A program made the translations under genes and the position numbers. Below the pieces are notes generated by a model. It was not told the DNA's origin, did not search any database, and saw only the letters and a list, made by a program, of their open reading frames with translations. Source: Epiperipatus broadwayi (lineage: Eukaryota; Onychophora; Udeonychophora; Euonychophora; Peripatidae). From it: a DNA stretch of 64,000 bases. Positions 40,301-52,300 of this stretch are shown here, one piece after another. The DNA is taken from NCBI GenBank assembly GCA_028023455.1, contig JAQFVV010006294.1:3439001-3503000 (forward strand), written 5' to 3'. Position 1 is the first letter of the stretch. Every line of letters begins with the position of its first letter.

Positions 40301-43300
40301 ATCAATGCAAAATAAACAAAGATCTGCGTAATTTACGTTTTATAATAATAAAAGAAGACGAACCAATATCTCTTAGTGGCAGTGATTGTGAGTTACTAGG
40401 TTTAATTAAACACAACAACAGTACAAAAAATAACTATGAAAAATAGCAAAAGTAAAAATGATCAAAATATTTCCAACAACAACAAAAATAAAATAACAAA
40501 GAGTAGAAAAGATAATTAAAGTATTAAAACACACAAAATTAATAAATTAAAAGAAGGTATTGCTGACGAAAATGAAGAGTTGCATGAGTGTCTTGGATTG
40601 GAGCCCAAAACATCTTTGGATTTATCTGATTTTAGAAAGAAAAAAGTTGAAAACCATCAACAAGAATATATTATGAATTAAGTGTTACAAAAAACAGTCA
40701 GACGATTTGAAGAAGAAAAAATGTAATTAAAAAAGCTATTACAAAGGTCTTCTACACCAAAAAGCACTCCCAAGAATGTAACTTTAAGTGAACCAAAACA
40801 TTCTACCTCTTTGCCATCACATTCCAAAATTCATTTTAATAATAAATATTATAGAGAGATTATTATTGAAGTTGAAGAATTAAAATTGTGAAATGAACAA
40901 ATTGAATCAGATTTAGAGCACAAGCAAGGTGAATTAGATGCTTTAAAAAGCAATCAAGAATTATCCATTAAAATTAAAATTTTACAGGGTGAAAATTCCA
41001 ATTTCAGCTGGATATGAAGGAAGTATTGCAAACGATCAAAGAACACAAAATAGAGGATTCTCAGAATGGAGATTATTATATTTACAGTCCTACTCTAGAA
41101 AAAATGCTCTATTCTTCCTCGGACCAAGACACATCATTGGAACACAGCAGAAAGATTCATAATTCAACAGATGCAAGAACTAGATGAGGAGACGCAGTTG
41201 CCTGTAACTGAGACAGAGAAATCACTAACATCAACTGACAATGGTACAGTGACATGGAGAATACCAGTCGAACGTTCTGAGGTGAGAGAAAAATCAAACA
41301 GAAGAAAAAGGCCTCCAGTATATTTAAAAGACTATGTGTGTAAATAAATAAATAAAAAAAGAGAGTTGTCATGTTATGGCTAGTGCTTGTAATTACAGAC
41401 CGACGCCTAGCGGCGACAACTGAGATTAGTGAGCGCGCGACATCACTCATGTTAGAGAACACGAGTATAAACTCATCAACACTCCTTTAACACTTTAAGC
41501 AAATAATTTTATTTATTATAACAGTTTCGACAGTATTAGCAGTCTTCTTCAGACTCGACTGTACTAGCAGTCTTCTTCAGATCTTGAAGATCTGAAGAAG
41601 ACTTCTAGTACAGTCGAAACTGTTATAATAAATAAAATTATTTGCTTAAAGTGTTAAAGGCGTGTTGATGAGTTTATAGTGAAATATAAAAAGAAGCAAA
41701 ATATAGAGGGAGAAAGAAGAAATAGATGTCAAATATAAAAACATGAGTAGTTAATAAAAGTTAATAGTTATCTAAACTGTGCGTATTTATTAATTTAGAT
41801 ATTACGACCAAGAACATAACAGCAGCAGCACCTAGATTTTTTTTATTCTCATATAATTATTATATACACCTTTACCCTGCTTAATGATTGGCTACTTAGC
41901 AATATTTCACAATAGCGATCATCATCAATTTGTACCCACTACTTCAATTTACAATCGATTATTCACTATAACGATCAGGAAAATTTTAAAAAAAAAAAAA
42001 TTTTTGGCAGCCATCTTGAATTTTGCGTCACTGATGACATCAGAGAATAGGTATTTTAAATTCATTTTACCCAAAAGCAAAAGTACATTACTGTATAGCA
42101 CATACAATATTTTATTCATAAAACACAATGTTAGTGCTGCATTCAGTATTATGATTATAGAATGTATAAATTTAAAATATATATAACTACTGAATCTATT
42201 ATATTGTATACATATAAGTGTCAAATGTCTTTAGAAAAATTAAACTTTATTTAAATAATCTACACATTCAACACTTATTTTAGATGATAGAAACAAAACA
42301 ACTAAAATACCATCATCACAAATTTTCAGGATAACACTAAATACTAATATTAAATTGCGTGTGGGTGTTCCTTAATTACGTACACTCAAGTGGTTTCAAA
42401 TCAAAAGAAAAACATTTTTAAAAAAGTTTTAAAAAAAAAACAGATTGCATTTAAAATAAATACACCCGGGTCTTTTTTTACGCGGACTTATTTAACACGA
42501 TTTTGAAGTTACGCGATTCGTGTTTCACCAGAAGTCGATTTCCGATAATGCGCTATTACTTTAAATAATAAATTTTGCGCACTTACGTTATATTGAAAGT
42601 AATAGCACATTATTGGAATTCGACTTTCATCTTAATTTCAATATTTTCAGTGCTTTATAATAGTAAGATTTTATGCAATAATGAAATTAAAATCATGATT
42701 TTCACATTTTATGTATACACATATTAAATTTTACAAGATTATAATGTAAATTTGTTCAAACATTGTGTGTGTTAATTTTGCATTTTAAATCACATTCTGT
42801 TTTTGCTTTTTAAAAAAGAACGTAATCAATTATTATTTTCTTATTAATGACACTAATCATTAACGTGTTCTTAAATTCCAACGAGAGCTAAATGGTTGTA
42901 TGTCTGGATATCGCGAGCTTCATAAACAATTAATAAAATCATCGTCTCAAAGATTAATTACTAATTACGTTGTCACCAGAAAAAATTTGTTCAAACATTG
43001 TGTGTGTTAATTTTGCATTTTAAATCACATTCTGTTTTTGCTTTTTAAAAAAAAACATAATCAATTATTATTTTCTTATTAATGACACCAATCATTAACG
43101 TGTTCTTAAATTCCAATGAGAGCTAAATGGTTGTATGTCTGGATATCGCGAGCTTCATAAACAATTAATAAAATCATCATCTCAAAGATTAATTACTAAT
43201 TTCGTTGTCACCAGAAAATCAACACAACATGAGAGTGAAGTTGGTGCTAGTTGTATTTCCTCTTGAGAAAAATCTGATTTTTTTTATCAGTTTGCAAACG

Positions 43301-46300
43301 AACTTGTTTATCGATAATAATTAAAACGTGTATAAAAACATGTAAATTACTGTACAGTAAATTATGCATAAAAATATATTATTTTGAATAAAATTAAATA
43401 TTATAGTTAAAAAAAGTTTGTCTTGTATCAATTTTTTTCAAATTTGAAATTTTTTATTAGTCATATTTTATATCCTTATTTTTTTTTTGCGCGAATTTTA
43501 AAGTAATTTTACGTTGGTGCTTTGCTTTTACGCGAATTTTGAAAAATCACAGACCACATCCCCTCTTTTTCAATGTAAGTTACGTCTATTTTTGCACGAT
43601 TTCATTTGCGCGTGTTTTCTGAAGAACCTATCTATCGTGTAAAACGAGACCCAGTTGTAATAATAAATAATCTTTCTACATGGGGGAGAGGGGGGGGCAC
43701 TATTGCATTACTAAAAATATACAGTAAGAAAAGTAAACTTAGCGTATGTTTTAAAAAATTTGAAGTTAGATTTTTTTTTTTTTCTTTTAAAATAAGTTGA
43801 TTTTTTTTATTTTTCTAAAGTTGACTGATTTATGATACGCATTAAGCCTTTTGTTACTCTGGAGTACAGTAACAAGTCTTTATGTTTAATTAAATAATTT
43901 ATAATTAGACATTGTTTTTTAATTTGAATAATTTCACATAAGTAATAAACAAAAATGTATAGTAATATGTACTGTAATACAAATTTTTAAAAATGCACTT
44001 CAGTATGGATTTTTTTTTCATTACGATGAAAACCTTCTGCGGAAAATATAAAAACTCTTGAATTCAAATTTAGTTTCACTTTCTCTTTCTTTTTGCTATA
44101 CTGTACTTTTTAAACAGTGAAAATATGCATTTTTTTTCCTAGTGATATAAAACTTTTCTTTTTAGATAATTTAGTCATCATTGCCATGAAAAAATCAAGA
44201 AAATCTTTGAGTTTGGAAACCAATGTGGATATGAACCGACCAATTTTTTTCCCACCCATTATAAATATGTATTCTGTATATGATATTCTTGCTTAATGAT
44301 GAGTTTTGGAGGACCAATTGCCGTCGCTAAGCAGGGTAAAGGTGTATTTACTTATTCATGGTAGCAACTAAGTATATAAATTTGTTACTACAATAATTCA
44401 CGAGTTAGATTCCCATTTATTAACAAACTTGGAAACACTGCCCATGTTTTCCCATCAATGCTAATTTACTGGTCAAGCAAAAAGTTCTTGTTTGATGCAA
44501 CTAGTTAAAAATAAATGAAATTAGTTATTGAATAGAGAGAATATAGAATTAAAAGGTTGTTTTCTCTTAGCATGTTGAAACCGCTTGAGGGCATAATTTT
44601 TATGTAAACAAACAGAATTATAATGTTACTGGGCCATTGTTCTTTTTTTTAACTTTAAAGTGCTTTTTTTGATTTACAATAAAATCATAAATAATGAAAT
44701 TTATCTAAAAGAAATAAAAAATACATTGGATAAACCTTTTCTTTTTTTTTTTTTTCTAAAATGAAATTTGTAATTTTAACAAGAATAAAAACAAATCAAA
44801 ACAATATTGTGGCGACACAAATCAAATTTTAACATGAAGAAAAATAAATAATTTCTCCAAAACAACATTGTGGCCACGCAAATAAAATTGTTAATTTTAA
44901 CAATAATAAAAAGAAATAATTTCCCCCAAAACAACATCGTGGCCACGCAAATATAATTTATAATTTTAACAAGAATAAAAAGAAATAATTTATTCAAAAC
45001 AACAGCATGGGCAAAAATAAAACTGGTATTTTCGATTTGTCTCGTGATTTATCTCACGCAAACGTGAATTTTAGTGTGATTTCGTAAAAATCACACTTAC
45101 ACCTCCCCTTTGACGATTGATTAGTGTCACCCTTGTCTAGAGAAACGGGGCAAAGTTTCCACAATTTTTATTACCTCATATTACATCATTGGATTTGGAA
45201 AATAATGACTTGGACATGCGAATTTGAAGACTTTTGACAGTCTCAATTACAGACACCCTCACAAAATACCGTGGTGAAATTTAAAATGGGATTGTTCGTA
45301 TAAACTGCATAACACAAAGTTTACCGTAAGCGGCAACGGTCGCTGCGGCAGATAATAGAATCGTACTTCTGCTGTAAGTACATCTACCGTTAAAGGTTAA
45401 TAATGGGATTGTTCATATAAACTGCGGCAGAATAATACATCCTATTTCTGTGCTGTAGCATACAAATGGATACCGCTATAACACAAAGTTCACCACAGAC
45501 GTGCGGCAGTCTAAATGTCCTAGGCACCGCAGACAATTGGAATAGAACATTATATGGCGGCCACTTAGACGGCACATTTCTGTGCATTTGCATAGAAATT
45601 ACACTCTCAAGTAGTTTCAGCATGCTAAGAGAAAACAACCAATTAAAATAGTAAAATAACATTCAATAAAAGTATTAATCTTAAATAATAAAAATAGTAA
45701 ACAAAAATTATGACTATTACAAAATATAAATTTTATTTAATTTATGCCCCTTCCCAATTTGCTGTTGAATTTTATTAAAAGAATTATATAAGCCTTAAGT
45801 TGGAAATCGAATTGAATATTATAACAAAAAATATAATTAAGCAAAATATTTATGATCTAATATTAAATTAAACTAGTTAAATTAAAAGCACTGCATTAAC
45901 TTTGGCCGTAGAACATGAAGACTATTTCAAAGGAATAAAATATCTCGACATATACATCCAAAGAGAGAGTGCCAATTAAATTATAAAATGCTAATCAAAC
46001 CCATTGGAATCAGAGGTTTTATGCATTCCAAATCCATAACTCACAACTCATTTAAATATACTGGTCTGACAATATTTCTATTTAGAAATTTAAACTTATG
46101 CAATTTAGAATCGGGCTGTAAAACTAACATTGAAATATACATTAATGAGTTATGCCTCATTGGGTTCAAATATAGGACACTCACTATCATTTTCAATTTT
46201 ATAACAAGATCAAAATTAGACTATACCATCTGACAAAAAGCTTTGGATGTTGCTCCCCTATATCTCTAAAGTCTCCAGAAATATAAATAATATATGCTTG

Positions 46301-49300
46301 GATTCATATAGTATCAGCCAAAGATAAATTTTCCATCGAACATATCCCCCACATTGTTTACAAGATTGCTTGCACTTAAACCAGCTGCAATGTGGTCTAC
46401 TTTGGAGAATCCTGCCCCAGCCTCACAACAAAATTATCCCAACATAAATACTTCTGTAAAAGAGCTAAAACCAATCCAGACTTCAAATCCATATTTCTGG
46501 AGCACCAAAATAAACTTGGCCATACATTTAAACCTATATCAACCAGAATTGTGTACATTGAGAGCAATGATTCTAAATGGAAAATAAAGGAGGCATAGCA
46601 CATTGTTAATAATCTAAACTATAAATAAAAAGGAATCATGCCCCCCCCCCCTTCTAAAAAGTGAGCCATCATACTTACACCTACCACTCTCCTGTCTACC
46701 AGTCATTGCTATGAATATGATATCAAGTCCAAGATATCGAAAGTGGTTTAGCATAAGATTATAATAAACTTTTACACTTTAGTTTTTCTTATGCAGCATT
46801 CCTAATGCTTATAATTTAATTATATAGTTTATTCTATACATGTAGATCCATGACTGATTCAGAAAGAAGCTCGAGACATGAAGATTAAATAAACATTCAT
46901 TCTTTTCATAAATTTACAGTATTTTTTTATATAGTGATAAAAATACATTTATAATGAAATTATCTTTGAAACCATTAAATAATTATATAGCATCATATAA
47001 ATATATTACAATGTACATTATATTTTGAGAATATAATTATACAAAATTATAGTTCTTATATAAGAATTGTTTTTTCTAAAATCATCAAAATTATTATTTA
47101 AAATGAAGCATGTAATATGAAAATTAAAAGATACTAAATATAATTCAGATTTTTAGTAAAAAAAAGAAATTAATGGAAAAATAGTGTAATCCATATATAA
47201 ATAAGTCTTTTATTTGCACATACTAATATTTAATGTAACACAGACAAATGTTTTGTAATTTTAATATATGACACTGCGTAGATAGACTTATAAAACTATT
47301 TATACAATCAACATATCTTGCCATATTTATCTCATCATATCTTGATCATTTATTCATGCATGGTATGGATAAATATTTTTTAATAAATGTATATTTATAC
47401 ATACCATGTATCAAGATTGCTGATATTATTTTGCTCATTGATGTAAAGAAGGTTTTGTATCTACTCAATCATACATTGATAGATTAAAAATAAATATCAA
47501 TAAAATAAATCAGTTGTTTTCTAGGAATAATTATGCCTAGTGGAAATAAGAGTTACTCATTATTTACTATTAGTCTATTCTATTCTCTCTTAATTAAAAT
47601 GCAGTATCAATCTAAAATATATTCCATAACATATAATACTGAAATATTTAGTAAATTAAATTATATATCTATTTTATTCTCTGTTGATAAAAATAGTTTT
47701 TATTTTATTTTTACTTTTATTATTTTTCTAGTCATGTAATATTTTTACCATCTCCATGTTGAACATAAAATCTCTATTATCTTTTAATTCATGGTCATTA
47801 AACACAGTACATTTTTATATATTATTTCTTTTATATGTTTTAACTTTCTCATATAATAATTGTTGTTTTTTAATTTTATTATTTCAGTGACATTGAGATT
47901 CTCCAATATACCATAATCCCACAAATGCAGATATATTATGTTTTTTTACTCTTCATTAATCTTGTCTTTAGTATTATTAAGAAACCTACTTATATTGGAC
48001 GTGATAATAAATGCTACATTATAATGCTTAGAATAAATCTTTTATCCCTTTCTCTTTATTATTGCATTTTGCATTATATGTTATTAAAATCCATTTTTTT
48101 ATTCTTATTATTAACATTATTTGAATTCTTTCTGAAATTTTTTATAATTTCCCTAATATATCTAATATCCTATTGATATTTTTTATTTTTAATCATTTAT
48201 ACATCCTAATATTTTTGGGGCATAAAATGACTGGCATAAGATTTATGTTTTTATCTAGAAATGAGAAAATATGTAAATATATAAATAATAAAAATGAAAA
48301 TATTAAGAAAGATTATAGGAAATTTTAGAAAGAATTCAAATAATGTAGATATAAGATAAAAAATGGATTTCAATAGCATAAAATGCAAAAAGCAATAATA
48401 AAGGGATTAAAAGTATTCCTTCTGAGCATTATAAATGTAGAATTTAATATTCTACCCAATATAAATAGGTTATTTAATAATACAGGATTGATGAAGAGCA
48501 GACAGTAATATACAAAAATTATTTGTCTTTGTGGGATATGGTATATTTGGGAATCTTAGTAAAAATTAACAAAAAAGTTTAAAGAATATCATTTATTATA
48601 TTAGAGAGTTGAAGTACAAAAAACAGATAATGTACAGAGATTCTGTATTCAATATATAGAAAGTAAAAATATTACATTAAGGGAGAAGTAATAGAAAAAG
48701 AAGAAAAATGAAAATATTTTTATTAATAGAGGAAATAATCTGCTTAATCAACAAAGAGCTAACATGAAAATTTATAAGGTATTGGGGGGTGCAATTGAAA
48801 AGACATTAAAGTAGCACACTTCTACAATTTAGTGATTTAAAAGTTACATTATACCATGGTTTTTTTTTATTTATTACATCATCATTTTCAACTATTGTCA
48901 GTCTGCTGAGAATGAAGCTCTCTTTAATTTAATCCAGTTTTTCTGATCTATAACTTGTTTTCTTCAAATCACATCAACAATTTTTCAGTGATGTCAATGA
49001 TAATTGTTTGTTCTCTCAGCCAAGCATTTTGCTTTCAATCTCTTATTGATATTTCTAACATACATATTTCCATATTTTGTCGAATAGTCTGAAGTTTTTG
49101 TATTGCTCTTCTTTTAAATGTCCAAATCTCAGATCCATAAATAAAAACTGATAAAACATATTAATTAAAAATCTTTCTTTGTAAACACATAGACATATTT
49201 TCTTGTAATATCAAGTTATTTTTACCAAAAGCACTCCATTCAAGTTTAATTCTATGATTAATTTCATCCATTCTGTTTCTCTCTGTATTAATAATCTGAT

Positions 49301-52300
49301 TAAGATATTTACTAACTTTTATTAATTGATGAATATCAATCTTTATTTTCTTCTGAAAAAATCTATTGCATATTACTTTAGTCTTTTTTACTATTTATCT
49401 TTAGTCTTGTTCTTTTATTTCCATCTAATAACTCTTATAATATTTCCTGAAGCATTATTTGCAAAAAAAAAAAAACAATTATATCATCTGCAAAATCTAG
49501 ATCAACTTAAATAATCTCTATGTATTTTTATCCCTTAGCTTCTCATTTTAATTTACAAAATACTTCTTTTAAAATTGCTGTAAAAAGTTTTGAAGATATG
49601 GAATTACCCTGCCAAACACCTTTATCAGTATTAATTTTATTAATCTGACAAAGTAATGTAATCATTGCTAATGCATTGTGATTAATATTTTTCATAATAT
49701 GATAATATTTTAGGTCTTTATATTGGTAGTTCAAAGCTTTAATTACGATAGAAGTATTTGTAGAATCAAATGCCTTTTTATAATCTATAAATCCAATGCA
49801 TAATGGCAACTCATATTCATTGATTTTTTTATATTTTCTCTTAAAATATGATCTACTCTACCAAAATTGCTTTTAAAGCTAATTTTTTTTTGGTTGGTTT
49901 GAATTCAAATTTTGCTGTAGATTAGCTGCAATTATCTTGGTAAAGAATTTGTATAAAACTGATAGAAGACTGATAGGTCTATAATTTAAATATCTTTTTT
50001 TTTTTTTTGCATTTTCCCAATCATCTATTTTTTTATTTCTTTACCTGCTTTTTTTTAAGATATCAATAATTGTGTATCTTATCTCTTCATTTAAAATGCT
50101 TGGCAATTCAAAAGATGTAATAATTGCAAAAGTTAAATTTTATTTTCTTATTCTTTATTACTAGTAAAGTCCTCTCATTTCGTTATGTTGCCCCTTTTTT
50201 AAATATTAACTTAATATTTTCTTTTTACAACTGAAATAACTTTATGTTCAATGTCAAGATGTTGTTTTATAATTTTTGAATTTTTTTTCTTTAGCCTTTC
50301 CCTGTCAATTTGTGATTATATTTTCTTCTACCATTATTAACTCTATTTTGTATCATTTTACAGAACTGCAGATATTCAATTCTTAGTGAATCATTTTTAA
50401 ATATTTTCATATTCCTTTTTCTTGTTTCAATTAAAAATTAATTGATGAATTGCTTTGTTTGTATCAGCAGTATTGCAGTTTTTAATAGAGTATAGTTATT
50501 TTCTTATTTATCTTAGTTAAATTTGAATGATCCTCAAAGTCTATTAATATTTTAAAAAAGGGTTAGCAAGTTCTAATTTAAATTTATTTGAACATTTTGA
50601 AGATTAAGAATATCAACTTTTTTTTAATAGTTTTTATCTTTTTTCTGTATTGTAATCTTACTAATGGATGATCCCTTCCTGTGCTTAATCTATTAAGAAT
50701 GTTATAATCTTGAAATACATATTTTCTTTTAATCAAAATGTAATCCAAGTTCTGCTGAATCTTCATTTGAATGTTTCCATATCTATTTTCATTTTAGTAT
50801 TTTTTTCAAAAAACGAATTTATGAGATATAATTTTTCTTCAAATTCCACAAGCCTGTGTCTTCTTTCATTTCTATAACCATTGTCAGATTTATTTGCAGT
50901 ACTTTCAATTGTTTTCCAATTCTAATATAAAAGTTTCCAATGACAAAAGCATTTTGTAATTATATATAAAAATATTCTGCTCTTTCATAAGAATGAACAT
51001 TTTTGGGGGCATAAATCTGAATTATCTGCGTTTAATATTTTCCCTTATATTAAATACCTAATCATACTGCTGTGTCTGATATAGCATCCATTTCAACATT
51101 TTTTTTCCATATTTTATTTATAATGTATTCTATTCCACATATGTTTCCAGTACTTGTGTCTTAATACTAAAGTCAGATGTCTACTTTACAAAACAATTGT
51201 CTCTTCATCTTTTTGTGTAAATTCACAAAGTCAACAACTTTCTTTTTAATATTAGACAGTTCTCCAAATTCATGTAATCTTTCTTTACTTGAAAGTGATC
51301 TGCAATTTTAGATAGCTAAATTAAAAGTTGCCATTGAATGGCAGCCTGGGGTTACAGTCGGGGATTCTTAGCACCCTTCACCAATTGCCATCTTGCCTAA
51401 CAACTTCACAGCCTCTTAGGAATAAGGCCCTATTATAACTGTAAAAATCATTTATTATATAGCTATACTTAGATACTAGCATTATTTTTATTATTATCAT
51501 AATATTAATCTCAAGCATTTTTTCATGGAGCTCATTATAATTTTTTAACTTAAATGTTCAACATGTTATTTATTGTTTCTTCATTATTCATTCATAAATC
51601 TACAAAATATATATGTTGACTTGTAAATATGCATATATATAAAATAAAGATAAATTTTTTTATATAAGTTGTTTAAAAATTTGTAGAAGAATTTTTATGA
51701 TATCCATTATTTAATTATAAATTACTGCTTAGAAATAATAATGTTACAGAATTCATGTGGTTATTTATTCAGAAATTATAAGATAATAGCCAATAGATCC
51801 AACTTATGTTTTTATACTTCAATAATAATTTTAAAATGTCATTAAATATTAATATTATAATTATGTAAATTAATTGATAAATAATTTTAATAAATAGTAT
51901 AGCTTAATTTATATAAAAAGAGATTACATAGTTAGACTGAACTCATTTTTTAAACTTCTTAAAAAAACACATAGGCATATCAATATTTTTTCATCTGTTC
52001 TAAAACAGTTATATAGCATAAAAGAAATTATTATAGAAATTTAAATAATAATTATCGATATTATTATAATCAATTTTTAGTTTTTTTTTAATAGTCCATA
52101 ATTGTATTTTAATCACATTTAATTTCAATATATATTCAAATGTACATGTGTTTAAATGTATGTATATATATATATAGATATGAGGAGATAACATCTATTA
52201 AATAGAGAAACACTTTAACTTTTGATATTATTAAGAAACTGTCAATTACTACTAATTGACAATTCCTTAGGCAAAACAAATTTTTCTCATAATAGCTCTT

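Larger units (their letters stand above)
38811..41821 (+). mobile_element. LTR retrotransposon (Gypsy-like), defective
   Basis: Two LTRs flank the element: both start TGTTATGGCTA and share the segment GACGCCTAGCGGCGACAAC near the start and a ~75-bp block with TAGTTAATAAAAGTTAATAG near the end. The 3' LTR ends CATAACA, the inverse of TGTTATG. A primer-binding-site candidate TGGTGTCAGGAG begins at 39148 right after the 5' LTR, and a purine tract (AAAAAAAGAGAG) precedes the 3' LTR. Gag and protease remnants follow; most of pol is missing and a CEP290-like segment sits in its place. The C-terminal tail of a pol polyprotein ('[13 protein letters not shown]') remains at 41172-41345. No target-site duplication was found. 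Confidence 0.8.
41865..44346. mobile_element. TA-flanked DNA transposon, non-autonomous (outer)
   Basis: Perfect 17-bp terminal inverted repeats, CACCTTTACCCTGCTTA at 41867-41883 and its reverse complement at 44328-44344, are each flanked by TA (41865-41866, 44345-44346), the target of Tc1/mariner/pogo-type elements. No transposase was recognised. A second element (42461-43659) sits inside it, so this one is the older insertion. Confidence 0.7.

Noticed and set aside
41949-42224. Overlapping open frames on both strands near 41.9-42.2 kb
   Set aside because: They lie inside the non-autonomous outer DNA element and show no domain; overlapping frames of equal length on both strands suggest chance.
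47925-48176. 83-codon hydrophobic open frame as a membrane protein gene
   Set aside because: It lies in the left arm of the inverted repeat; the hydrophobicity comes from T-rich codons, and the right arm does not preserve the frame.
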